Assembly: GCA_014529385.2 (NCBI GenBank)
Contig: CM043968.1
Location: 3,624,501 to 3,688,500, forward strand
DNA from: Adiantum capillus-veneris
Lineage: Eukaryota; Streptophyta; Polypodiopsida; Polypodiales; Pteridaceae
Length of the DNA: 64,000 bases
Reading direction: 5' to 3'
Shown here: in pieces, positions 1-13,236 of the stretch
How the letters are laid out: the number at the start of each line of letters is the position of its first letter
Numbering within the stretch: the stretch's first letter is position 1
The notes under the pieces: model-generated
Told to the model about the DNA's origin: nothing
Database searches by the model: none
What the model saw: only the letters and a program-made list of their open reading frames with translations
Translations under genes and position numbers: made by a program

Positions 1-99
1 TTCTTACGGTTGATTGCATATAAATAAGAGTGGGGATTTTTGTAGGACATGAGATAAAATTTCTTGTTAACTTCAATAAATTATGGTAAAAAAATATGG

Positions 100-2060
100 T
101 TACTTTTGCCTCACTAATTTTTTTGGGGCAAAAAAAAGGTACAAAAAAATTGCATTTTTGCCATTTTGCAGACCTATCATCAAAGTCTCTATACTGAAGT
201 TTTTAGCTTGCCTGATTGTTTGTCGCTTATGGGTTTGTTCTATTTTGTCAATTTTACCACCGTAAGTCAAAAGATTGACGACCTCTTGAGACCATTTTGG
301 AACCATCTCGATGTTGAAGAGGTGAGCGTTGGGTATATCACCGTCTACTCCTGTGGGTGCTTCCCATTGGGTAACCTAGAGAGATGATTTGCTCTCAGGT
401 GTGTTTTTCCCTCTTTTTACCACAATCATAAAATCAAACTCAAGCATTATGATGAACCAACAAAAAATTCTTCATATATTGCAACGTTTGTTTACTAGAT
501 ACAAGAGGGCTTGGGGATTTGTGAAGAATACAAATTTGTTAGCCAAAAGATAATGCCTAAATTTATTTATGGCATATATCATTCCTAACCCTTCTTGCTC
601 CATGGTTGTGTAATTGCACTATTCAGTTGTTGACTATCATAAGAGACTGGGAAGTCCATTGTTTTGTTTCATGGTTGAGCCAAGATACAACCTATAGTAA
701 ATGCTGAGGCATCAATGTGAACATGGAATATTCTATCCCAATCTGGTGCTTTGTGTACTGGTGTTGATATAACCCATAAGTTTTGTGAATGACTCCTCGC
801 GCTCCTTTGTCCAATCAAAGGCAACTTATACGAGGGTTGTGCAATGACTACATACATATATAGGTTACTGTCAATAGTATCCGCAATGTCCCATGAAGGA
901 TTGTACCTGTTTGACATTAGTTGGCCTTGGCATTTCCACAATCACCTTGATCTTGTCAAGATCCATAGAGATAGCATTCTCAGAGGCAATATGTCCCAAG
1001 ATTCTACCGTGTCTTACCGTGAAAAAACATTTTTCAGGGTTTAGACAGATTCTTTAAGTTTTGCACTTTTTGAATACTTTTATGAGATGTTCAATGTGTT
1101 CTGTCCTCAGGATAGAGTAAACACAAAGGTTGTCCATGTATATTTCCAAGAATATTCGCAAGTATTCTTTGAAAGACTGTGTCATTAGCCTTTGAAATGT
1201 GGCTAGTGCATTGGTCAAGCCAAAAGGCATTACCTTGTAAGCACAGATTCCCCATTCCATAGCGAATGGCATTTTGTATTGGTCTTTTAACGTGATAGAC
1301 AAATTGGTTGTATCCTAAGAATTTTTCTAAAAATGAGTAGTTTTGTTTGCCTGCCACTCGTTCAAGCACATGTCTTGTGATTGGTAAGGGATAGTTATCC
1401 CTTATTGTTGCAGCATTTACTTTTTTGAGATTCATAGATATACATAATTTCCCATTTTTCTTGGGGACAACCACAATGGGTGATACCCAATCAGTGTGTT
1501 CAATCTAGTAGATGAAATCCTCCTCCTTAATCTTGTCAATCTCCTCTTTAATTTGTTTGGCAAATGTGTCATTATAGGTATAGGGATGTTGTCTATAGGG
1601 TTTGGCATCAGGCTTCAAGGGAATTTTTTGTTGACAGATGGATGGATCCACCCCCTTGCGGTCTTTGTATGACCATGAAAAAACATCTTTATATTCTTTG
1701 AGGAGTTGGATGAGCAGCTCCTCTTATTTTGTGCTCAGATCCATTGCTATGTAGACTGGTCTTGCCACCTCTCCAGGTTCCACTAGGTCTATTCGTTTCG
1801 TGTTTTCAGGGCCATCATAGGATTCATTTCCTCTTTTCTCCTTATCGATTGAGTCATCACTATTTTTCTATCCTAGATAGTGAATTTATGATAATGGGAA
1901 GGGACAACCATATTGTCTATATCGGTGCTCTCTCCTTCCTCACTTTCTATCTGAGTTGTCCACACTTCCTTTAACATTCTCTTGGGTTCTTGGTATTTCT
2001 TTTTATGCTCGACTTCTCCAAACTCATCCATCCCTGGTTCTTTTGGTTTCATTTGTTTTG
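100..2060 (-). pseudogene. Ty3/gypsy pol remnant (RT, RNase H, connector)
   Basis: Minus-strand translation gives a degraded gypsy polyprotein in the expected order. About 1870-1640 holds the protease-RT linker (YKDVFSWSY). About 1640-1060 holds reverse transcriptase with VVPKKNGK, then FGLTNA and YMDN where YMDD is usual. RT thumb (SFMGHCGYY) follows near 960, and RNase H near 750-480 with HIDASAFTIG and KFRHYLLA. The connector EAPTGVDGDIPNAHLFN lies near 300-400. Several in-frame stops and at least one frameshift (near 1300) break it, so it cannot encode a working enzyme. No LTRs are recognisable beside it. Its high-coordinate end adjoins a copia remnant in the same orientation. Element class is secure; exact ends are not. 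Confidence 0.85.
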
Positions 2061-2269
2061 TTTTGTTTCAATCTTTTGAGCTTGCTTCCTCAAGCTCCTA
2101 ATACCCTCTTTTGTTCTAGTGTCCCGTGTTTTTGTAAACTGACTTGAGATTTTGTCTTTTACACAATCTTCTGCCTTTACAAGCATCAAAATTCGTGTTT
2201 CCCCTTCCATTCTCGGCATCGGATTTTCTCTGGCCACGTATTAATGGTGTTGAGAGGTGAATGCAAGAG

Positions 2270-3784
2270 AAGGAAGGAGAAGGGGATGCAATGTTCACAA
2301 AGTTCTTTTGGTGGAGCTTGAGAGCGTAAAAACACTCTCTCCTCCTTATTATCTTTATGAACCAAAGAATAAGTGGGTGGGCGACCATATCTGGCATGTG
2401 AACTTTGACTAACTCAATGCATTTGTTGCTAGCCAAAATATCCCGTACCACATGATACCTGACCTCTATGTGTTTTGACTTGGAGTGAAGCACGTGGTTC
2501 TTTACTAATGCAATCGCACTCTAACTGTCGCAATGTAGCATTGGAATTTGGTGTATACCAAAATCTCCCACTAGACGAGATAACCACACAACTTCCTTAT
2601 TGGAATTAGAAACTGCAACATTAGTGGTGGAAGACGAAGTTCAATTTTGGATACACGAACTCCAAGAAATTGCAGCTCCAACAAACAAGAAAACATAGCT
2701 AGATGTGGATCGCCTAGTGTCCACACAACCCGCATAATCCAAATCAATGTATCCTGCTGACCACTCCCACTGCATATGCAATGTCTAGCTGTGTGCTAAC
2801 CATGGCGAACATGTGACTGCCAACTGCTGAAGAATACGACACCTTTGCCATCTCTGCCTTTTGAGCATCCGATTTGGGACAATCATGCTTGCTAAGTTTT
2901 TTGTATGTTGCCATTGGGGTACTCAATGCTTTCCCCACTTGCATACTAAAACGTTGCAACACCTTGTGAATATACTCTTCGTGCAAAAGTTCAAGTATAC
3001 TACGTTTGCGATCTCACTTGATACACATACTAAGAAAGTGATGTGCATCGCCCAAATCTTTCATAGAAAACTGCTTGCTTAAGGCATCCTTGAGAATTGC
3101 AATCTCATCTTTTGATTTCTTGGCTATGAGCATATCATCCACGTACAAAATCACAATGATGAGGGAACCATCATTGAAGGTCTTTGTGTACAAACAGTGA
3201 TCCGCTTGGCTTCTTACGTAACCATGGGACTGAATGTACTTATCAAATTTGATATAACATTGACTTGAGCCTTGCTTTAATTCATACAAAGATTTATTGA
3301 GTTTATACACCAGTTCTACTAGTGTTGGTTTCTCAGGCTTTATCACAAAACCCTCTAGCTATTTCATGTAAACATCCTCTTCAAGATCCCCATGAAGAAA
3401 CGGTGTATTCACATCCATTTGGACCAATTCCAAGATTTTGATGGCTACGAGACCAAGCACAAGATGCAATGTAGTCATCTTCACCAATGGAGAAAAGATT
3501 TCATCGAAATCCATGCCTTTCGTTTTCTTGAACCCTTTAGCACCCAATCTTGCCTTATACTTAGCCTTGGGATCATCTATAATACACTTCTTTATTTACA
3601 GCCGTTTGCATGGCAATGCCTGTTTACTCATAAGTAACTCAGTCAATTCCCAAGTTTCATTCGCTAAAATTGAGTTATACTCAGATTGCATAGCTTCTTC
3701 CCACTTCATGCTATCATCCATTTGAATGGCCTCTTTGTAGAAAGTGGGTTCACCGCAATTAGTGACTACTAAAGTTGGGAACAA
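2270..3784 (-). pseudogene. Ty1/copia pol remnant (RT and RNase H)
   Basis: Reading the minus strand from 3784 downward gives the RT of a copia element: KWEEAMQSEYNSI, then FDEIFSPLVKM, VQMDVNTPFLHGDLEEDVYM, LNKSLYELKQ, and the catalytic box ILYVDDMLIA near 3140-3170. RNase H follows (DYAGCVDTRRSTSSYVF near 2690, KHIEVRYHVVRD near 2460). In-frame stops fall at several points, for example after DVYMK and after SMCIK. Gag, protease and integrase are missing, so this is a 5'-truncated fragment, and no LTR was found beside it. The YVDD box and the RNase H wording separate it clearly from the gypsy remnant next to it. Confidence 0.87.
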
Positions 3785-6070
3785 CTAACCACGATGTTAT
3801 TTCAAGTTTCTTAGATTACCAGACTAATATGGCATAGAGAGAGTAGAAAGCACTCTCTTTAACCATAGGTGGCTGCAGATCATAATTACCTAAATAGTAT
3901 GCATGATGAAATGGCAACTAATATCCTTAATTATCTCTTAATCTCTCGCATAAACCTTTTATTGACTTTTAAGTTACTTTTATTCTATTGCCTACACTAC
4001 TCTTATAAAGGTAAATGCTACAAATCAAAGGCAACTAGGTAATGGAGTTGTTTTTGGAACTAACCTAATTTTCAAGAAGAGGAATTATAATTTTTCCAAA
4101 AGATATGCTCTTGATTTTGCATAAATTATATGTGTAAAAGTTTTAGTGATGTACTAAGTTAATATCTAATTTTCAAAAGGAAGTTGAGTTTTGAAGGGTA
4201 AGTTTATTATAACCAAAGAAGTTTTCTTTGAGAAAGAAGATTCCCATTCCAAATAAGGTCATTCCCTCCCTTCCCTCTTACCAAATGGAAGAATCCCAAA
4301 TTTTTAAGCCTCTCCTAGATGTGTGATTAATTCTCTCCATGAAAGCACGAGGTGAGCCTAAAACATTTCTTGTGTAAAATTTGTTGATCATTCATACTTC
4401 ATTGCATGTGCATGTGCACTTTTCACTACACTAAAATGTCCACTCTTAGGAATGTTGCATTTTAACTCTTACACCACCATTCTTTGAAGGGTTCTATACT
4501 TATACAATCAACCATTGACTCTTGCATAATCACTCAAAGAAGTTTACAATTATAAGTTTGTGCACCCTAAAGTTCTATGTTTGCATTTCATGACCCACTC
4601 TAAAGCAAGGATCATCATAAAGAGCATATGCATTGTTCTTTTCAAGTCCATATTCTTTCAAATTTGTTTTGCAATTGCGATATTGGGGGGGGGGGGGAGT
4701 AAGGGGATAATTTTGCAAAAGTGATGACCCAAGACGTGGTTTACTTGAAACTTACATCTAGACAAAACCTTTAACTCCCAAGAGACTCGTTGTATTTCTT
4801 AAGGTTTTGTTTAAGTAGAAATTAAAAGACAGTAGAAACTAAGTGATTATAGCTCAAATGAACTTAATCTAAATTTCAACTAGGATTAATACTTCTTAAG
4901 GTTTTGTTTAAGTAGAAATTAAAAGACAGTAGAAACTAAGTGATTATAGCTCAAATGAACTTAATCTAAATTTCAACTAGGATTAATACTTTACCGAGAA
5001 GATTTGACGTGGATAGCCCTAGCATAACATAGAATATTTAAGTATGAACTTTGTCTTACATGTTTGGAAAAGACCAGCGCATGTGATTACCTGTGGGATG
5101 CAACAAGGGATGGCCCTTTTTGGCTAGGATTGATAACCATCGGTCTATGTTTTGAGCTTGGGTTCATTCACTACCCTAGAAATGAGATTGAATGGGGGTG
5201 AGTCCCGACCGGGTGGTGAGACCCGTGCATGCATATGGAAATTGGCCTAGTCCAAGTAGGCCTGATGCAGATGGGAAAAAGAGGAAGGAAAATGGATCCA
5301 TGAAGGGATCATGATAAGGGAGGAGGATGTGGTTTAATTACGGAGCTCTTCTAATTGTTTGGTAAAAATGAACCTTGGAAAGGCTAGGAACATGAATGGG
5401 CTATTTTGTAATTGTCCTCATCACCCGAACCTTTGTTGTGCTTCTCGGATTATTGATTTAAAAAGAATCTAGAGTAGATTATTTTTGTAAGCCTTTTCCA
5501 CACGTGATAAACAAATATAAGAATTGAAAATTGTGTTAAGGCGCTGCCTCCACATGTGGCAAAGGAGACAGGATACCCAAGTCTTGGGATGAGGACAGGG
5601 ATATGTCTGGAGGAGTATACGTGATTGCTTGGAAGATAACAATATAATTTTACTAATACGAAAGAAAAAAGGAAGTAAAATATTCTCAAGAGGAAAAAGG
5701 TGGGAACGACCTTATAAATGCACACTTGCAAGGGTATACAACAATTTGCATGCTGCTTTCAAATGGTTGAAATGTATTCTTGGTTTGACATTATTAGAAT
5801 ATTATTTTCTAGTATCATAGTACTACCTTGGGAAGGTGCATTTACCAAATGGTTTGGTGGGTGGGTGGGTGGATTCCGGAGGGTCAATTGTTGGCCAGAA
5901 AGTTGAATCCAATTTTATGTTGTCCATTAAGTTAAGTCAAAAATGGAATAAGGGATTCTGATCTACGGAGAGGGAATCAAACTTGGAAACAAGGAATTTG
6001 TTTAGCTAATAAATACACTCATCTTAGGGGAATGCACTAACGACTGTGCTCGGTCCTAATCAGAAAAAAA
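3785..6070. other. Intergenic, no gene seen
   Basis: AT-rich sequence with no coding similarity I can recognise on either strand. It holds a run of about 13 G near 4684-4697 and an exact 97-bp tandem duplication (listed separately). The open frames around 5450-5906 are short, unsupported and lack any family motif. Confidence 0.6.
4801..4990. repeat. Two-copy 97-bp tandem duplication
   Basis: The block starting AAGGTTTTGTTTAAG at 4801 recurs at 4898. The two units read identically through about 4990, which implies a recent local duplication in non-coding DNA. Confidence 0.95.
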
Positions 6071-6419
6071 AGCATCAATAACCTTGAACCAAGGGTGAAT
6101 TAGAGAACTCCCACCAGTTGACCCTGGAAGGTTGATGTTCTAATTTAGTCTGATGACTTTGAATGGTGAGTGGAACCAATGAGAAAAGGTGTTTTTGGGT
6201 TAAGGGACCCAAACGACAAAAGTGAATGTTAACACCCCCTTGAATCATCATCAAAGAGTAGGAGGAGACATGTCTTGGTGTTGGTCTCAAGCGGGAGGGA
6301 TGTCGAAGATCATGGTGTATCCATTTGGACATGGCAGAGCCGGTGGTCCTTGGAAGGGCCCTCACAACATTGTAACTTCCTTGCCGCAGCCATGTTGGGT
6401 ACATTGCAAAAAATGACAC

Positions 6420-8220
6420 TTTAAACAAGAAGCTCATCAATAGGTTTTGGTGCTCTTGCAAGGCCACCACATTTCATGTACATATCAAATAATCCATTGC
6501 CAAGCACAAAATAGTTTTCCAACAACAGCTAACTAGCAATCTCATCGTGAATTTTCTCACATCTTGAGTAAGGCCACATGCCTTCAAGGTACAACATAGT
6601 TTCTTTCTTGCCATTCCTCATGAAATTGTGATAGCAACCCGTCATCGTACCAAGTGGATAACACTGTGGAAGGTATCGTTGAGAAGTCAACCACAAAGAC
6701 CCATGACTTGCTTTTTGTACCCAAGAGTTCCTAACATCTAGGTAATTGTTGATGAGGACTAGTGAGTTGTTGCCACTAATTTTGGAGCAACATGTTACCA
6801 TAGGACCACATGCCCTCAAGATGCAAGCATCAAGGGATGCATTTGGAAAATCCCTTTCCTTTGCATCTAGTAAAATTAACCCAGAGCTTCCTTACCATGC
6901 CATGTTGGGAATTCCTACAGTCAACACATTCCAAAAGATAACATTCCAAAGAAGATTCCCATCAAGCAATTGCCAAAGCACAACATGTCTCTCCAACATC
7001 CCCTAATTGGCAATCTCATTGTGAATCCTCTCACCCAAGTGAAGGCCTGTATAAGGCCACATGTGTTTACATTTAGAGAAAGGTCTTTTCTTTGAATCCA
7101 CTTAAAATAGCTCAAAGCTACTTTTCCACATCCACATTGGGCATATCCTTCAATCAATGCACAAGTGGCTGCATTTAAAGGGAGGCCTTTCCTTCAAATC
7201 CCAATGAAAACAGGACATGCTTCCTTGTCACACCATGCTGTCCATATCTTGCAATCAACACACTTCAAGAGACCAAATTTTAGAGAGGATGCCCATCAAG
7301 AACTTTTTGTGCTTTCATGAGTGCACCACATTTTGGATATATTGATCAACTCACCACCAAGCACATCTTTCCCCAAAACCCCTAGCTAGCAATCTCACCA
7401 TGAATTCTCTTACCAATATGAAGGTGTTGCGTAAGACCACATGCAATCAAGTGCAAGCATGGATGGATGCATTTGGAGAGAGGCCTTCCCTTCACATCTG
7501 GTTAAAAAATAATAGAGCTTCTTTCCCATAGCCATGCACGACAATATCCTACAATCAATATGTTCCAAGTGACATTACAAATAAGATACCCATTGACAAG
7601 AAATTTTTGTGCTTTCTTGACAACATCACATTTGGCATACATATCAACTAAAGCACCACCAAGAATGCCATCTTTCTCAAAAAACCCTTCATTGGCAATC
7701 TCATTGTGAATTCTCTCACCCATGTTGACATCTTATGTAAGTCCACAAGGATTCAAGGTCCAAGAATAGGTATTTTTCTTTGAAGAGATTCCTTCCCTTC
7801 TCATCCACCAATGAAAGCAGCACAATGCTTCATTGCCATGACCTTGCTATCACTTCATTCCAAGATACATTGTTTCAAATACAATGCTCATCTGCCATTA
7901 ATTAGCAATCTCATTGTCAATCCTCTTAGCACACTCCTTCCTTGACACAGCCATAATGGGCATTTTCGATCAACTCACTTTCAAAGATGATATTTTGGAC
8001 AAGACACTCATCTAGAACTTATTGCGCTCTCATGAAGGTACCACATTTAGCATACATATTCAACAATATTTTATTTGGAATATCATCATGAATACTCCTA
8101 CCCATGTCATCATCTTGTAGAAGGGCGTAGGTTTGCAAGGTGCATTCTATGAATACAAAACTAGTGATCCTTATGAGAGAGTGTACACAATGCCACTGCA
8201 ACAAATGCTACTATTTTGTT
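6420..8220 (-). pseudogene. Decayed PLS-type pentatricopeptide repeat (PPR) gene
   Basis: The minus strand carries at least six decayed PPR blocks. Recurring phrases are GERIHNEIAN (near 7700; related copies near 8090, 7910, 7390, 7010 and 6540), GALVDMYAKCDVVKKAQKFL (near 7640), LLNMYAKCGTFMRAQ (near 8060), EGYAQCGCGKVALSYF (near 7120) and LFDMYMKCGGLARA (near 6470). PPR proteins of this kind normally bind organellar RNA and act in editing or processing. Frame changes and stops occur between nearly every repeat, so no complete protein is possible. No E/DYW tail is seen. The 180-470 bp spacing of the phrases fits triplets of P-L-S motifs with losses. Confident on family and decay; the ends are approximate. 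Confidence 0.85.
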
Positions 8221-8277
8221 GGGATTGTGTTAGTTGTGCTTGAATCAAGAGTTCCACTGTGAGAAAATGTTGGCATT

Positions 8278-10065
<1,788 letters not shown>

Positions 10066-10694
10066 TGAGAGGTCTCCAACCCGCCATCATCAAGGTCGAG
10101 ATGGGGACCGCAACAGGTCTCTAGGCCTAACAAAAGTCAGAGTCTCAACAAGAAAAATCCAGGGAATAGACCTTTACCATTGACAATGGCTTGGGTCTAT
10201 AGCCCTAGAAGAAGACCTAGTCCTGTCTCACAGCGCAAACGAGACAAAATCGTAAAAGTCCAAAATTTTTTTGGCCCTACAACTTCCACAAATTGGGCTA
10301 ACGTATCCTCAACCAATGCTTTTTTTTCCCTAGCAGATGTGAGAGCACAACCGTTGGTGGACTCCTCTTCCAATTGAAGGAGTCTTCTAAACATTTTTGG
10401 TGTGCAGGGATGGTTGACTAATCAGGTCCACCCGTCCTTGATTGACAACCTTAGTCAATCCCCACTTACCACCCTGCACTCACACACGATTCTATATTTT
10501 TTAATTACTACCACGCTCTTTTAACATTTAAAATAACAATTCTTTTAGCTTCCCAACAGAGTGATTCCTTTAAACAAGTATTGAAAATCAGCATTAGAAA
10601 TAGTCTTTTAGCAAAGATACATCTTTAGACTTAAGACAAAGTACGATCACTTATAATATTTCTTAACAATCTTGACCCATACCCACTTGTCCCA
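10066..10694 (-). repeat. LTR-like dispersed repeat, copy A
   Basis: Starts TGAGAGGTCTCC and ends CCCA (TG...CA). It matches 19572-20208 across its length with many substitutions. Copy B has a primer-binding site beside it, which marks the family as an LTR on the minus strand. Copy A has neither a primer site nor a purine tract beside it, and its far end runs directly into the 152-bp tandem array. I see no 5-bp flanking duplication. It may be a solo or truncated LTR. Confidence 0.65.
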
Positions 10695-11400
10695 TGTAAT
10701 TATCTTAGCTAATTAACTAATTTTTCCCTTTGATTTACAGCTAAAATCAAATAATTTTAACCTAATTAAATAGCTAAACTAATTTTTTGTTCATGAGCTA
10801 ATTATGTCAACTTGCTATAATGATATTTTATAACTTTGATAGTTACCATGTAATTATCTAAGCCAAGTAACTACTTTTCCCCTTTGAATTATAGCTAAAA
10901 TCAAACAATTTTAGCTTAACTAAAAAGCTAAACTAATTTTTAGTTCATGAGCTAATTATCCTAACTTTCTAAGGATGTTTTCTAACTTTGATAATTACCA
11001 TGTAGTTATCTAAGCTAATTAACTAATTTTCTCCTTTTATTTACAATTAAAATCAAACAATTTTTGCTTAATTAAATATCTAAGCTAATTTTCTATTCAT
11101 GAGCTAATTATCCTTGCTTGAAATCATGCTTTCTAGCTCAAATAACTACCATGTAATTTGCTAAGCTAATTAACTAACTTCCTCCTTTCATTTACAACTA
11201 AAATCAAATAATTCTAGCTTAATTAAATAGCTAAACTAATTTTTTGTGCATGAATTAATTACCTCGTGTTTCTAACAATGTTTTTTAGCTTTGATAATTA
11301 TCTTGTGATTTATTAAGCTAGTTTGCTAAATTTTCTATTAGTTTTATGGCTAAAAATAGCTAATTTTTTTTCTAATCAATTACAAAAATTAATCAAACAA
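10693..11400. repeat. Degenerate tandem array, unit about 152 bp
   Basis: The landmark CATGTAATTATCT or a close variant recurs near 10693, 10847, 10999, 11150 and 11302, a spacing of 151-154 bp. Each unit also holds GCTAATTAACTA, CAATTTTAGCTTAA and TTCATGAGCTAATTA variants. About four and a half diverged copies are present. A related piece (ACCTTGTAATTATCTAAG) reappears near 11888, beyond an inserted repeat. No coding content. Confidence 0.85.
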
Positions 11401-11430
11401 TCATGACATATTTTTTCTAAGTTCTTAATA

Positions 11431-11609
11431 TGTCTCCCCAATCTCAAAAAAATAAAATTTCCTTCAAAACATATTAAGTGCATAAGTGAAGGATAAGTTT
11501 AGGAAATGAAAAGACAGATGAAGGTGGAAAAAAATACCTTTTGTGTCTATATAAAGAGGTGTTCCCCTTCTCTTTTATTTTTCCTTGAGCGTTTTCTTCT
11601 CTTTAAAGC

Positions 11610-11702
<93 letters not shown>

Positions 11703-11843
11703 GTTGTATCCATCCTTCCTAACTGATACTGTTGCAAATCTACGTGCATTTCCCGTTGATATGTTCTATAGATTAGCATATCATTTTTGTTGTTGTTGAG
11801 GGAATCTTTGAATTAGGAATACCTTTTATTTTTTTTGAAGCCA
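11431..11843 (+). repeat. Short TATA-bearing dispersed repeat, copy 1
   Basis: Starts TGTCTCCCCAATCTC and ends TTTTGAAGCCA. A second copy lies at 30132-30526. It contains TATATAAA at 11548-11555 followed by pyrimidine-rich sequence. TG...CA ends, small size, a core promoter and no coding capacity fit a solo LTR or a TRIM-like element. A compound (CT)n(CA)n tract of about 11610-11700 expands its middle and is nearly absent from copy 2. No clean target duplication was found. Confidence 0.6.
11610..11700. repeat. Compound (CT)n(CA)n microsatellite
   Basis: About 38 bp of CT dinucleotides pass directly into about 52 bp of CA dinucleotides. Confidence 0.97.
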
Positions 11844-12935
11844 TTAGGAATACCTTTTATAATAGTATAATCAAGCTCTAATAATTACCTTGTAATTATC
11901 TAAGATTAAAGGATATAATTTTCCTTAATTAAGGCCAAAATTGATTAATTTTAGTCTTAATATGGTTCACTAATTAATTAGATTAATAATCATAATCTTA
12001 GTTTGAATAATCAACAATATGTTTGCATTAAGAGAGTGATTTATAATAAAGAGAGGGTTAATCTTTCTAATTAATTATATTAGTTAAGAAATTAAGCATA
12101 GATTAATAATCTATACTAATTAACATGATTAATGCTAATTATCTTTGCTAATCAGCTAGATTTTTTGCTCTCTAGTGAATTTTGGACAAAGTCTCTCTAT
12201 GCAAGAGAGATGTGGCTAGATCTTTGAGTCTGACTGTTTGTGAAGCATAGGTCCTTTTTATAGATTTTTCTGGCACTCATAGGCTCCCCAGGGGGGGATA
12301 ACGTGAGTTCGAAAGGAGGGATTTTAAAATGAAAAATATTTAGGAAATTTAATAGAGATACATTAATATAAAGGGGTTTTATATTCAATTTTGAAAAAAT
12401 TTCCCAAAATAAGGGGTCGTTTTATTCATTCAGACATGTTAAAAGAGTCGCTTTTTTAATACCCTACGAGAACACACGTTATATAGGGGGTATTGAACGG
12501 TGAACCCCCTGAGATAGGCTCTCAGACTCTAAAATTGGCAGTTGCTTGCAGCCCAAGCAGCCCCCAACCTCCATCTAGCACCACATGCTGCTAAACCAGT
12601 ACCTGGCAGGTCAGTAATGGCCTTCCCTAGCTCTTGTCCATTTTATAATTCAAAACTGCTGATTTTTAGGCTTAGTTTCTGCTTTTTTGGTAAATATCTG
12701 GATAAATATCTAGGGGCTATAATGAAATTCTTAAGCTTAAATGATTACTAGAAACCATTCAATTATTTTTCCAATTCAAAGTGGTAGTAAAGCTTCTAGA
12801 GGTGATAGTGATGTCATATTTTATCCGAATTTAGTTATGAGAGTTCATAGATATAGGTTTATCGTGCTTAAGATTCTAAAAATACCAATTTTAGCTACTT
12901 TTGAGATAGTGGTTTACTAATTTCTATGTTTAGTG
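11844..12935. other. AT-rich intergenic, no gene seen
   Basis: AT-rich sequence with TTAATTA-type repeats related to the 152-bp array up to about 12180, then unique sequence. No coding similarity was recognised. Confidence 0.55.
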
Positions 12936-13161
12936 TGTTGGAATTAGGGTTGTAGAGAAATGCACACAGCTTGGAGAAGACGAAGGAAGCTCAAGGCACA
13001 CAATAGAGAGTGTGTTACTTAGTGTGCAATGGAAAGATAGATAGCCCTACAGTGATGGGTGTATATAAAATGCTCAGGGGAAAAACCTCCTAAAGAGGGA
13101 AAAAATGCCCCGGCGGTCCTAATGTGTTCACACACATCACTACCACATGTATATGGTAACA
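12936..13161 (-). repeat. 3' LTR of the copia element
   Basis: 226 bp starting TGTTGGAATTAGGG and ending GGTAACA. It differs from the 5' LTR by scattered substitutions and a one-base length change. Confidence 0.95.
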
Positions 13162-13236
13162 AATCCCGCCTGGAGTGATGCGGTGAACGAGAGTTGGCAC
13201 ATGAGTAAAGCAAAGTGCCATGCCCTGAGGACATGA

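Noticed and set aside
10066-10694. Treating copy A as a definite 3' LTR of the element with copy B
   Set aside because: No purine tract beside it and unequal flanking pentamers; kept only as a hypothesis.
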